DNA from: Mycolicibacterium psychrotolerans
Lineage (GTDB): Bacteria; Actinomycetota; Actinomycetes; Mycobacteriales; Mycobacteriaceae
Direction: 5' to 3'
NCBI RefSeq assembly: GCF_010729305.1
Contig: NZ_AP022574.1
Span: forward strand, 3,348,001 to 3,412,000
Length of the DNA stretch: 64,000 bases
Below the pieces are notes generated by a model that had not been told where the DNA came from, ran no database searches, and saw nothing but the letters and a program-made list of their open reading frames with translations. Shown one piece after another: positions 38,455-46,955 of the stretch. Position 1 is the first letter of the stretch. Every line of letters begins with the position of its first letter. The translations under genes were made by a program, and so were the position numbers.

Positions 38455-39336
38455 ATGGCCCTCAACCTGTCCCGCGCAGAACTGCAGCCCGGCCAGCGGC
38501 GCTGGTCCATCGGCGCCGTCGCCGCCGATGTCGGGCTCGTGCTCTGGTTCGTGTTCTCCCTGTTCCCGATCTTCTGGATGCTGATGCTGGCGTTGAAGAA
38601 CGCCGAACAGCAGACCACCACGTACTTCTCGTTCAGTCCGACGTGGTCGAACTTCGCCACCGTGGTGTCCGACAAGGGCACCCAGATGACCAGCGTCGAC
38701 TTCAAGGCCTCGCTGCTGACCAGCCTGCTCAACTGCGGCGGGGCGGTGATCGTGTCGCTGGTGATCGGCATTCCCGCCGCCTACGCAGCCGGCCGCTGGC
38801 AGTACAGGGGCAGCAACGACCTGATGTTCCAGATGCTGTCGTTCCGGTTCGCCCCGGAGCTGATGGTCATCGTGCCGCTGTTCGTGATCTACAACCAGAT
38901 CGGCCTGTTCGACACCAAGGTCGGGATGATCTGGGTGCTGCAGTTGGTGACGATGCCGCTGGTGGTGTGGATCCTGCGGTCCTACTTCCAGGATCTGCCC
39001 GAGGATCTCGAGCAGGCGGCGCTGCTGGACGGCTACACGCGCCGCCGCGCCTTCCTGATGGTGGCGCTGCCGATCGTGCGTCCGGGCATCGCCGCGGCGG
39101 CGTTGCTGGCGTTCATCTTCGCCTGGAACAACTACGTCTTCCCGCTCATCCTTGCCGACAGCAACGCCGGCACGGTGACGGTCGCCATCACGAAGTTCCT
39201 CGGCGGCGGCGGGCAGGCGTACTACAACCTCACGGCCGCCGCGGCGCTGATCGCCGCGCTGCCACCACTCGTCCTCGCGCTGACCATTCAGCGATACCTG
39301 GTGCGGGGCCTGTCATTCGGGGCGGTGAAAGCCTGA
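38455..39336 (+). CDS. Polyol ABC transporter permease 2
   Basis: 293 aa, MalG-type, six helices. The EAA motif is EQAALLDGYTRRRAFLMVALPIVRPG near residue 185 and is followed by the typical AFIFAWNNYVFPLIL. Its TGA overlaps the ATG of the first ATPase gene. Together with the other permease and the two ATPases it completes a CUT1 importer. Confidence 0.92.
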   Translation: MALNLSRAELQPGQRRWSIGAVAADVGLVLWFVFSLFPIFWMLMLALKNAEQQTTTYFSFSPTWSNFATVVSDKGTQMTSVDFKASLLTSLLNCGGAVIVSLVIGIPAAYAAGRWQYRGSNDLMFQMLSFRFAPELMVIVPLFVIYNQIGLFDTKVGMIWVLQLVTMPLVVWILRSYFQDLPEDLEQAALLDGYTRRRAFLMVALPIVRPGIAAAALLAFIFAWNNYVFPLILADSNAGTVTVAITKFLGGGGQAYYNLTAAAALIAALPPLVLALTIQRYLVRGLSFGAVKA

Positions 39337-40442
39337 TGGCCACGGTAACGGTCACCAACATTCGCAAGACCTACGGCAAGAACGTCACGGCGGTCGACGG
39401 TGTCACGCTCGACATCGCCGACGGCGAGTTCTTCGTCATCCTCGGGCCCAGCGGGGCAGGCAAGACCACGACGCTGAAGTCGATCGCCGGTCTGGTCGAC
39501 GTCGACTCCGGCGCGGTGTCGATCGGCGGGGTGGACATGACCGCGGTCGAGCCGTATCACCGCAACGTCGCGATGGCCTTCGAGAGCTACGCGCTGTATC
39601 CGCAGAAGACGGTGGCCGAGAACCTCGCCTCGCCGCTGAAATCCGGCCGGACGGGCAGGTATTCCGATGCCGATCGGGCCGAGCGGATCGATCAGGTCAC
39701 CAGCACGCTGGGTATCAACCAGCTGAAGAACCGGCTGCCCAGGGAGCTCTCGAACGGCCAGCGCCAGCGGGTGGCCCTCGGTCGCGTGCTGGTCCGCCCC
39801 GCGGACGTCTACCTGCTCGACGAGCCGCTGAGCCACCTCGACGCGAAGCTGCGTGCGGCGATGCGTGCCGAACTCAAGCAACTCGGCGCGATGTCGAACA
39901 CCACGACGATCTATGTCACGCACGACTACCAGGAGGCCCTGGCGCTTGGCGACCGTATCGCGGTGATGCGGGAAGGGCGGCTGATGCAGATCGGTACGCC
40001 GGAGGAGATCTGGCGCCGGCCCGCCGACACGTTCGTCGCGCGTGCCCTCGGCCAGCCGGAGATCAACCTGCTCGACGGCGTGGTCGACGAGGGTCGCATC
40101 CGCCTCGGCGACGGCTCGCTCGACGTCCCGGTACCCGCGGGCGTGCCGTGCCGGCGCGGCGACCGTGTACGGGTCGGGCTGCGGCCGTCCGACATTCACG
40201 TCACGTCCCGCGAAGGTTCCCTGCGGGGCCGGGTGCTCCTCGCGGAGCGGCTCGGCCGCAACATCGAGCTCACCGTGGACGTCGGCGGCGCACAGCTGAT
40301 CGCGCTGACCTCGGGCCGGCACGGCGTCGGCGAGGGTGACACGGTCACCATGCGCATCGCCGAATCCGACGTCCACGTGTTCACCCCGGGTGAGGGAGAC
40401 ACCAGCCGGCTCAGTGACCAGACTCTGGAGGCAGTGCAGTGA
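39336..40442 (+). CDS. Polyol ABC transporter ATPase A (MalK/UgpC-type)
   Basis: 368 aa. Walker A GPSGAGKTT near residue 38, Walker B VYLLDEPLSHLD, H-loop VTHDYQEAL, and a C-terminal TOBE-like regulatory domain (residues about 240-360). Two motifs depart from the norm: the Q-loop, usually VFQ, reads AFESYALYPQKT with Glu in place of Gln, and the signature reads LSNGQRQR instead of LSGGQ. The adjacent ATPase carries the same Glu substitution. Only the two genes together give a complete pair, so a heterodimer is likely. Confidence 0.9.
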   Translation: MATVTVTNIRKTYGKNVTAVDGVTLDIADGEFFVILGPSGAGKTTTLKSIAGLVDVDSGAVSIGGVDMTAVEPYHRNVAMAFESYALYPQKTVAENLASPLKSGRTGRYSDADRAERIDQVTSTLGINQLKNRLPRELSNGQRQRVALGRVLVRPADVYLLDEPLSHLDAKLRAAMRAELKQLGAMSNTTTIYVTHDYQEALALGDRIAVMREGRLMQIGTPEEIWRRPADTFVARALGQPEINLLDGVVDEGRIRLGDGSLDVPVPAGVPCRRGDRVRVGLRPSDIHVTSREGSLRGRVLLAERLGRNIELTVDVGGAQLIALTSGRHGVGEGDTVTMRIAESDVHVFTPGEGDTSRLSDQTLEAVQ

Positions 40443-41566
40443 GCGTCGCGACCGAGAAGACGGCACAGCAGACCGCGCAGAGCCTGACGCTGCGCGATCT
40501 GGTCAAGACCTATGCGTCCCGCGGCCGGGATGCGGTGACCGCGGTCAAGGGCATCAACCTCGACATCGAACCGGGGGAGCTGGTGGCGCTGCTCGGCCCG
40601 TCGGGCTGCGGCAAGACGACCACGCTGCGGATGATCGCCGGACTGGAGACGGTGACCAGCGGCTCCATCAAGATCGGCGATCGGGAGATCTCGCAGTTGC
40701 CCGCGGCCAAGCGCGGGATCGGGGTCGGATTCGAGAGTTACGCGCTGTATCCGCCGCTGTCGGTGCGCGACAACCTGCTCTACGGGCTGAAGGCGCGCAA
40801 GGTCAAGGGCGCCGAGAAGATGGTCGCCTCGATCAGCGACCGGCTGGAGATGAACGATCTGCTCGACCTGCGTCCTGCGGGGCTGTCCAGCGGCCAGAAG
40901 CAGCGGGTGGCGCTGGCCCGCGCGCTGGTGCGCAACCCGCCGGTGCTGCTGCTCGACGAGCCGCTGAGCCACCTCGACGCCTCGGCGCGCAACCGGGTGC
41001 GCCGCGAATTGAAGGTGCTGCAGCGCGAATTCGGCTACACGACGATCGTCGTCACCCATGATCAGGTGGAGGCCCTTTCGCTGGCCGACCGGCTCGCGGT
41101 CATGGACGGCGGGGTGGTGCAGCAGTTCGGCACACCCGACGAGGTGTTCGACGACCCGGCCAACCTCTTCGTCGCCGGGTTCGTCGGCGAACCGCAGATC
41201 AACGTCCTGCCCGGGGTGGCCCGGGTCGACAACGGCCGGGCCCGGGTCGAGATCGGCTCCGGCGCCGGGTTCCTCGAGACCACGGTGACGGGCGTGGCCG
41301 ACGGCACGCACGTCACGGTCGGGATCCGGCCGCAGGACTGTGCGCTGAGCGCCCGGGGCGGCGACGGGATCGAGGCGACCGTCGCGTACTTCGAGCATCT
41401 TCTCGAGTTCGGCCTTGCGACCAGTACGGTCGCCGGCATCGAGGAGGGCATCGTGGTGCAGACGCCTGCCGAGCAGACCTACGAGCCGGAGCAGCAGGTG
41501 ACGGTGACCGCCGCGGCGGAGCGGGTATACCTGTTCGACAAAGACTCCGGGGAGCGCCTTCGATGA
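40439..41566 (+). CDS. Polyol ABC transporter ATPase B (MalK/UgpC-type)
   Basis: 375 aa. Walker [10 protein letters not shown] near residue 59, Q-loop GFESYALYPPLSV with Glu in place of Gln, signature LSSGQKQR, Walker B VLLLDEPLSHLD, H-loop VTHDQVEALSLADR and a C-terminal TOBE domain. It differs from its neighbour in length and in the N-terminal segment before Walker A. GTG at 40439 overlaps the preceding stop and its own stop overlaps the kinase ATG. Confidence 0.9.
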   Translation: MSVATEKTAQQTAQSLTLRDLVKTYASRGRDAVTAVKGINLDIEPGELVALLGPSGCGKTTTLRMIAGLETVTSGSIKIGDREISQLPAAKRGIGVGFESYALYPPLSVRDNLLYGLKARKVKGAEKMVASISDRLEMNDLLDLRPAGLSSGQKQRVALARALVRNPPVLLLDEPLSHLDASARNRVRRELKVLQREFGYTTIVVTHDQVEALSLADRLAVMDGGVVQQFGTPDEVFDDPANLFVAGFVGEPQINVLPGVARVDNGRARVEIGSGAGFLETTVTGVADGTHVTVGIRPQDCALSARGGDGIEATVAYFEHLLEFGLATSTVAGIEEGIVVQTPAEQTYEPEQQVTVTAAAERVYLFDKDSGERLR

Positions 41567-43314
41567 CCAAGCTGTACAACGATCCGGCCCGTTTCACCGA
41601 GGACATGCTCACGGGCTTCCTCGACGCGAACGCGCGCTACGTCGCCGGGGTGCCCGGCGGCGTCGTCCGCGCGCACCGGACCCGGCCCGGCAAGGTGGCC
41701 GTCGTCATCGGCGGCGGTTCGGGTCACTATCCCGCGTTCTGCGGGACGGTGGGCCCCGGCTTCGCCGACGGCGCCGTCGTCGGCAACATCTTCACCTCGC
41801 CGTCGGCCGAGGAGGCGGCATCGGTGGCCCGCGCCGCGCACGGGGACTCCGGTGTGCTGCTCACCACCGGTAACTACGCCGGCGACGTGATGAATTTCGG
41901 CCTGGCAGTGACGCAACTGCGCGGCGAGGGAATCGACGCGCATTACTTCGCCGTCACCGACGACATCGCCAGCGCCCCGCGCGGGGAAGAGGACAAAAGG
42001 CGCGGTATCGCAGGCGATTTCGCGGTCTTCAAGTGCGCCGGCGCGGCCGCCGAGGAGGGCCTCGACCTCGCGGGAGTGGTCCGGGTGGCCGAAGCGGCCA
42101 ACGCGGCGACCCGCACGCTGGGCGTCGCGTTCGACGGCTGCACGATGCCGGGCGCCGACCACCCGCTGTTCACCGTGCCGGAGGGCAAGATGGGCGTGGG
42201 GCTGGGCATCCACGGCGAGCCCGGCGTCGCCGACGAGCCCATGCCCACCGCCGAGTCGCTCGCGCACACGCTCGTCGACGGCGTACTCGCCGATCGGCCC
42301 GATGCGGAGTCCACCCGTCTTGCGGTCATCCTGAACGGACTGGGCCGCACCAAGTACGAGGAACTGTTCGTGGTCTGGGGCACCGTGGCGCGGCTGCTGC
42401 GCGAGCGGGGTTACGAGATCATCGAGCCCGAGGTCGGGGAACTCGTCACCAGCCTCGACATGGCCGGCTGCTCGCTGACGGCGATGTGGCTCGACGAGGA
42501 ACTGGAGCGCTACTGGACGGCGCCGGCGGACACGCCCGCCTACCGCAAGGGCGCCGCCGCGGACCCGGGTACCGCCGGCGAACGCCGCACCGCCGAGGAG
42601 CTGGAGGCGGGGTCGTCGTCCCCGGCGCTGGACGAACTCTCCGACGAGGAGGGACGCCGGGGCGCCCGGCTGGTCGCCCGTGCGCTGGACGCGATGGCCG
42701 ACATGCTCGCCGATGCCGAGGACGAGCTGGGTCGGATCGACGCGGTCGCCGGCGACGGTGATCACGGTCGCGGCATGGTGAAGGGCTCGGTGGCGGCACG
42801 CGCGGCCGCCGAGCGTGCGCGCTCCGCCGGCGGCGGTCAGGGCTCGGTGCTCGCCGAGGCCGGCAAGGACTGGGCGGCCAAGGCCGGCGGTACCTCCGGT
42901 GTGCTGTGGGGTGCCCTGCTGGCGGCTCTCGGTGCCCGCGTCGGTGACATCGGCCGCCCGGACGGCCAGACCGTCGCGGCCGGAATGCGGGACGGCTACG
43001 ACGCGTTGGTGTCTCTCGGCGGTGCAGCGCCGGGAGACAAGACGATGCTCGACGCGCTGCTTCCGTTCGTCGAGGACCTGCAACGCCGGGTAGCCGACGG
43101 CGCGTCGTGGCAAGACGCGTGGCGGGCAGCGGCCGAGGTCGCTGCTGAGGCCGCGGCGGCCACCGCCGAGATGCGACCGAAGGTGGGCCGGGCGCGCCCA
43201 CTCGCCGAGCGCAGCGTCGGGACACCTGACGCAGGCGCCACGTCCCTGGCGATGTGCCTGCGCACGGTCGCCGCAACGTTCACGTCCGCCCCGACAACCG
43301 CGAAAGGGGAGTGA
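41563..43314 (+). CDS. Fused DhaK-DhaL kinase, D-erythrulose kinase-like (DerK)
   Basis: 583 aa. The N-terminal DhaK domain (residues 1-330) has GGGSGHYPAFCGTVGPGFADGAVVGNIF and GIHGEPG, the His that covalently holds the ketose. The C-terminal DhaL domain (residues about 365-580) has the Mg-ATP loop DAVAGDGDHGRGM and GGTSGVLWGALL. This is the ATP-dependent dihydroxyacetone-kinase architecture. In the M. smegmatis tetritol pathway such an enzyme (DerK) makes D-erythrulose 4-phosphate; the following isomerase gene fits that role. Dihydroxyacetone remains an alternative substrate. Confidence 0.85.
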   Translation: MTKLYNDPARFTEDMLTGFLDANARYVAGVPGGVVRAHRTRPGKVAVVIGGGSGHYPAFCGTVGPGFADGAVVGNIFTSPSAEEAASVARAAHGDSGVLLTTGNYAGDVMNFGLAVTQLRGEGIDAHYFAVTDDIASAPRGEEDKRRGIAGDFAVFKCAGAAAEEGLDLAGVVRVAEAANAATRTLGVAFDGCTMPGADHPLFTVPEGKMGVGLGIHGEPGVADEPMPTAESLAHTLVDGVLADRPDAESTRLAVILNGLGRTKYEELFVVWGTVARLLRERGYEIIEPEVGELVTSLDMAGCSLTAMWLDEELERYWTAPADTPAYRKGAAADPGTAGERRTAEELEAGSSSPALDELSDEEGRRGARLVARALDAMADMLADAEDELGRIDAVAGDGDHGRGMVKGSVAARAAAERARSAGGGQGSVLAEAGKDWAAKAGGTSGVLWGALLAALGARVGDIGRPDGQTVAAGMRDGYDALVSLGGAAPGDKTMLDALLPFVEDLQRRVADGASWQDAWRAAAEVAAEAAAATAEMRPKVGRARPLAERSVGTPDAGATSLAMCLRTVAATFTSAPTTAKGE

Positions 43315-43320
43315 CCCGCC

Positions 43321-43791
43321 ATGGCAGGTCTGCGCATCGTCGTCGGCTCCGACGACGCCGGGTTCGAATACAAGGAGGCGCTCAAGAGCGACCTCCTCGG
43401 TGACGACCGGGTCGCCGACGTCACCGACGTCGGTGTCACCACCGACGAGAACACCGCCTATCCGCACGTCGCCGTCGCGGCGGCGCGCATGATCGCCGAG
43501 GGCAAGGCCGACCGCGCACTGCTGGTCTGCGGCACCGGACTGGGGGTGGCCATCAGCGCCAACAAGGTCCCGGGCATCCGCGCGGTCACCGCTCACGACA
43601 GCTTCTCCGTGGAACGCTCGGTGCTGTCCAACAACGCACAGGTGCTGTGCTTCGGGCAGCGGGTCGTCGGGCTCGAGTTGGCCCGCAGGCTCGCCCGCGA
43701 GTGGCTCGGCTACGAGTTCGACCCGCAGAGCGCGTCGGCAGGCAAGGTCGACGCCATCGGCTCCTACGAGTCGGCACCGGCGAACAGCTGA
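43321..43791 (+). CDS. RpiB/LacAB-type sugar-phosphate isomerase (DerI-like)
   Basis: 156 aa. The N-terminal [15 protein letters not shown] phosphate/metal loop, and [27 protein letters not shown] with the catalytic Cys, define the RpiB family. In this operon it probably converts D-erythrulose 4-phosphate to D-erythrose 4-phosphate (DerI of M. smegmatis), which enters the pentose phosphate pathway. It is the last gene of the operon; a short GC-rich hairpin follows. Confidence 0.82.
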   Translation: MAGLRIVVGSDDAGFEYKEALKSDLLGDDRVADVTDVGVTTDENTAYPHVAVAAARMIAEGKADRALLVCGTGLGVAISANKVPGIRAVTAHDSFSVERSVLSNNAQVLCFGQRVVGLELARRLAREWLGYEFDPQSASAGKVDAIGSYESAPANS

Positions 43792-43803
43792 GGGTGGCGC
43801 CGG

Positions 43804-43824
43804 GCCGGCGGTAAGTTCGCCGGC
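43804..43824 (+). terminator. GC hairpin after the polyol operon
   Basis: GCCGGCG, loop GTAAGTT, CGCCGGC: a perfect 7-bp stem that ends at the base before the ATG of the next gene. There is no U-tract, so it could be a weak terminator for the upstream operon or a structure occluding the ribosome site of the enoyl-CoA hydratase gene. Confidence 0.35.
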
Positions 43825-44638
43825 ATGACCGACGTCGTCGTCTCCGTCACCGACGGAGTCGCCCTGGTGACGCTGAACCGTCCGGACCGGCGCAACGCCT
43901 ACACCGCACGGATGGGCGCGCTGCTCAACGAGGCCTATCGGCGCCGCGACGACGACGACGCGGTCCGCGCGATCGTGCTCACCGGCGCCGGTGACGCGTT
44001 CTGTGCCGGTGCCGACTTCTCCGACGGCGAGCCGTTCGGCGCGCCCGGCGACACCTTCACCGCGTCGCCGACGGATCCGGCGGCCTTCGAGCTGCGCACC
44101 CCGGTGATCGCCGCCGTCAACGGCCACGCGATCGGAATCGGGTTGACGATCGCGTTGCAGGCCGACATTCGGGTGGTCGCTACCGACGCGAAATACGCGG
44201 TGGCACAGGTGCGCCGCGGCGTGCTGCCGGACTGCATGGCGCACTGGACCCCCCCGCCTGGTGGGTGGCGCGGTGGCTGCCGACCTGCTGCTGACCGGCC
44301 GGACGTTCGACGGCCGGGAGGCGGTGGCGATGGGTGTCGCGGTGAAGGCGCTTCCCGCCGGCGACGTGCTCGCGGCCGCGATGGCGGTGGCGCGCGACAT
44401 CGCCGTCAACGTCGCACCGATGTCGGCGGCGCTGAGCAAGCGGCTGCTCTGGGACACCATGACCGAGGGTTACAGTGCGCGCCAGGTGGCGTGGCTGGAG
44501 ACCGAACTGCACAAGCGGGTGATGGGCGGCGCCGATGCCCGCGAAGGCGTGGCCGCGTTCCTCGAGCGGCGTGCGCCCCGCTGGAGCGCCTCGGTGTCAC
44601 CGGAATGGAAACCGTTGCCGGACAAGGGTTTCCGATGA
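43825..44638 (+). pseudogene. Enoyl-CoA hydratase/isomerase, frameshifted
   Basis: Crotonase-fold protein (about 270 aa if repaired). VALVTLNRPDRRNAYTARM at the N-terminus, VLTGAGDAFCAGADF for the first oxyanion NH, and NGHAIGIGLTIALQADIRVVATDAKYAVAQVRRGVLPDCMAHWT read in one frame; GGAVAADLLLTGRTFDGREAVAMG to the stop reads in the next. The break is in a run of seven C (44249-44255). With six C the sequence continues as HWTPRLVGGAVAADLL, which fits the family. So this is one extra C: a true frameshift or sequencing error. The chain end (EWKPLPDKGFR) is intact. Confidence 0.85.
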
Positions 44639-44840
44639 AGGCGAATATGGCTTGGCCGAGAGTGCTCTCGCTCGCTATCGTGGGCGGTGTGAACATCCGA
44701 GTCGAGGAGGTCGTCGGCGCTTGCGCCGACATCAGATGACCGCGCCCCGTCGCCGACCCTCTGGGCCGGCGGCGCCGTCATGTCCTCGCTCGCCCGGAGC
44801 GCACCGTGGTGCGTTCCCTGTTCAGGATGGCTTCACTCCG
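44639..44840. other. 202-bp gap, no gene recognised
   Basis: No convincing coding frame or structured RNA is seen. The reading frame of the FBP-domain gene is open through it, but the predicted peptide is Arg/Pro-rich without fold similarity. The segment should contain the promoter of the FBP-domain gene. Confidence 0.4.
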
Positions 44841-45335
44841 ATGCACCCCTACACCCGTACCGAGATTCTCGGCGCCTTCCGCGGCGCCACCCGCAGCGAG
44901 GTCAAGAAGGTCACGTTCGCAGCGGACTTCGATGATGTCGAGTTCAGCAGATTGGAGTACTACGGCTGGGTCGACCCCAAGATCCCGCGCCGGGGCTACC
45001 TTGTGGTCGACCGGCCCGACGGACCGGTGGCGCTGTTGCTCAACCGCGCTGCCCTCACACCGCGGGGACGAACCATGTGCACGTGGTGCAACGACGTGAA
45101 CCTCGCCGACGAGGCGGTGCTGTACACGGTCCGCCGTGGTGGTGCGGCAGGCCGCAAGGGGGACACGATCGGCACGCTGATCTGTGCGAGTTTCAGATGC
45201 TCCCGCAACGTCCGGCAGCTGCCGCCTGCGTATCACCGGGACACCGATCTGGAACAAATACGCCTACAGCAGATCGACGAGTTGCGGCGCAAGGTGCACG
45301 CTTTGGTCGACAAGGTGCTCAGTACCGAGAGCTGA
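44841..45335 (+). CDS. FBP-domain (EF-G-binding, FusB-like) protein
   Basis: 164 aa. The C-terminal half carries the treble-clef zinc finger of the FBP family: TMCTWCNDVNLADEAVLY, then GTLICASFRCSRNVRQLPP, giving C-x2-C and C-x4-C pairs. The N-terminal half is a helical elongation-factor-binding segment (PYTRTEILGAFRGATRSEVKKVTF). Members of the wider FusB family bind EF-G and can protect from fusidic acid; whether this protein does is not known. ATG 44841 starts the conserved domain. Separate from the flanking degradation-type genes. Confidence 0.82.
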   Translation: MHPYTRTEILGAFRGATRSEVKKVTFAADFDDVEFSRLEYYGWVDPKIPRRGYLVVDRPDGPVALLLNRAALTPRGRTMCTWCNDVNLADEAVLYTVRRGGAAGRKGDTIGTLICASFRCSRNVRQLPPAYHRDTDLEQIRLQQIDELRRKVHALVDKVLSTES

Positions 45336-45347
45336 GGGGGGCGGGCG

Positions 45348-46187
45348 CTATTTGAGCATGCTGCCCGCGTCCACGGTGACCGGCAGCCCGGTGATGTAGC
45401 GGGCTTCGTCGGAGGCGAGGAACAGCACCGCGTTGCTGATGTCGACGGGCTCTACCCACCCGACGGGCAGCACGTGCATGAACTGCGCGGCGACCTTCAG
45501 GTCCTCGGGACCGGGGTTCTCCAGGTCGGGCCGGAACAGCTTCATCGTCCCGTCGTTCATGAACATCGGTGTGTTGACATTGGTGGGGCACACCGCGTTG
45601 ACGCGGATGAAGTGCTGGCCGAGTTCGACGGCGAAGGTGCGCATCAGGCCGATGACACCGTGCTTGGCGGCGATGTAGTGACCGGTGTGCGGGTAGGCCT
45701 TGAGGCCGCCGACCGAGCTGGTGAGAATGATGGAGCCGCCCTGACCGCCGGAGATCATATGAGGCACAGCGGCTTTCACCGACTTCCAGACCCCGGCCAG
45801 GTTGACGTCGATCATGTCGGTCCAGTCCGCCTCGCTGGTCTTGTCCAGCGTCTGGCCGCCGTTGCCGATGCCGGCGTTGGCCACCACGATGTCGAGCCGG
45901 CCCAGCTGTTCGACGCCGCTGTCTACGGCCGCGGCCAGCGCATCGTAATCGCGGACGTCGACCTCGGCGGTGACGATCCGCCGGTTGCGTCCCTTGACCA
46001 GATCGGCGGTCTGGGCCAGGTCGTCGGGGGTGGCCGGCGCGATCTGACTGTCCTCGCTGACCGGGCCGCACACGTCGACGGCGATGATGTCGGCGCCCTC
46101 CTCGGCCAGCCGGACCGCATGGCTGCGCCCCTGCCCCCGCGCCGCCCCGGTGATGAAGGCGACCTTGCCCTCGACCCGACCAGCCAT
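45348..46187 (-). CDS. Mycofactocin-coupled SDR family oxidoreductase
   Basis: 279 aa. Rossmann motif ITGAARGQGRSHAVRLAEEGADIIAVDVC is the signature of the mycofactocin-associated/carveol-dehydrogenase-type SDRs, which use a tightly bound NAD re-oxidised via mycofactocin. NAG, ILTSSVGG and YIAAKHG give the Asn-Ser-Tyr-Lys tetrad. The insertion between beta 2 and alpha 2 (PVSEDSQIAPATPDDLAQTADL) is the usual one. The ATG at 46187 is followed upstream by a TetR-type operator at 46231-46250. Substrate probably an alcohol of a terpenoid or steroid type, unproven. Confidence 0.9.
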   Translation of the reverse strand: MAGRVEGKVAFITGAARGQGRSHAVRLAEEGADIIAVDVCGPVSEDSQIAPATPDDLAQTADLVKGRNRRIVTAEVDVRDYDALAAAVDSGVEQLGRLDIVVANAGIGNGGQTLDKTSEADWTDMIDVNLAGVWKSVKAAVPHMISGGQGGSIILTSSVGGLKAYPHTGHYIAAKHGVIGLMRTFAVELGQHFIRVNAVCPTNVNTPMFMNDGTMKLFRPDLENPGPEDLKVAAQFMHVLPVGWVEPVDISNAVLFLASDEARYITGLPVTVDAGSMLK

Positions 46188-46230
46188 GTGACACCCCGAT
46201 TTCCCGATGCGACGGGCACCGATGCAGAAG

Positions 46231-46250
46231 TTTGTCGATCGATCAGGAAC
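46231..46250. promoter_or_regulatory. TetR-type operator upstream of the SDR gene
   Basis: TTTGTCGATCGATCAGGAAC, 44-63 bases upstream of the SDR start. It shares TCGATCGATCAG with the site in the TetR-P450 intergenic region at 46913-46932, and both are preceded by TTTG. The two places are the two transcription starts of the group, so one regulator probably binds both. Confidence 0.6.
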
Positions 46251-46273
46251 AGTGGCAGGAGGTGGTGTGTCTG

Positions 46274-46897
46274 TCAAGAGGCCGGTGTCGACGACGCCCC
46301 GGCCAGCCGGTCGAGGTAGCGCTCGACCAGGGCCCGCATCTGCTCGTGGCCGGCGCTGACCCCGACCGCCTCCTCGTTGCAGATGCTGCGGGCGATCTGG
46401 GCGATCAGCATCGAAATCGCCACGGGCGGATACTCGTTGAGATCGATCCCGCGGGTGCGCAGCGCCACGGTCACCGCGGCGGTCTCGATGTCCCGCACCC
46501 GTTCGGCGTAGGCCTTGAGTTCGGCGCGAATTGCCTTGCGGTGGTTGGCCAGCGCCATGAACTCGGTGTTCAGCGCGCTGAGCCGGGTGTCGCTGTTGAT
46601 GATCCACAGCGAGCGAAGGGGATCGTCTTCGGTGAGTGCGGCGCGCATGCGCTCCAGCGAGACCTCGGCGCCCGTCCGCAGCACCTCGACGAAAAGGTCG
46701 TCCATGGTGGGGAAGTAGTAGTAGACCAGTGCCTGCTTGACGCCGGCTTCGGTGGCGATCCGTCGCGATGTCGCGGCCGCATAGCCGTCGTCGCGCATGA
46801 TCTTCGCGGTCGCTTCGATCAACCGGAGGCGCGCGCTGCCGTCGGCAGAGGCCTGTGGCTGCGTGCTTGACCGGCGCGCTGGCCGCGTGGTAGGCAT
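46274..46897 (-). CDS. TetR-family transcriptional regulator
   Basis: 207 aa. Winged-helix-like N-terminal domain with LIEATAKIMRDDGYAAATSRRIATEAGVKQALVYYYFPTMDDLFVEVL (residues about 25-75) is canonical TetR; the C-terminal ligand domain is unique. Divergent from the P450 gene by 58 bp with a 14-bp palindrome TGATCGATCGATCA between them, and co-directional with the SDR, from which it is separated by 86 bp containing a second copy of the core. Likely represses both genes and itself. Confidence 0.9.
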   Translation of the reverse strand: MPTTRPARRSSTQPQASADGSARLRLIEATAKIMRDDGYAAATSRRIATEAGVKQALVYYYFPTMDDLFVEVLRTGAEVSLERMRAALTEDDPLRSLWIINSDTRLSALNTEFMALANHRKAIRAELKAYAERVRDIETAAVTVALRTRGIDLNEYPPVAISMLIAQIARSICNEEAVGVSAGHEQMRALVERYLDRLAGASSTPAS

Positions 46898-46912
46898 GGC
46901 GCATCCTAACAG

Positions 46913-46932
46913 TTTGATCGATCGATCAGAAC
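46913..46932. promoter_or_regulatory. TetR-type operator between tetR and cytochrome P450
   Basis: TTTGATCGATCGATCAGAAC; its centre TGATCGATCGATCA (46915-46928) is a perfect 14-base palindrome. It sits 16 bases from the TetR start and 24 bases from the P450 start, so one bound dimer could block both divergent promoters. A near copy lies at 46231-46250. Confidence 0.65.
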
Positions 46933-46955
46933 GATGGGAAAGGCCGGCCCACCCA

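Noticed and set aside
41479..44460. 993-codon minus-strand frame opposite the kinase, isomerase and hydratase genes
   Set aside because: Low-complexity Arg/Gly/Val peptide antisense to recognised genes; no start or ribosome site.
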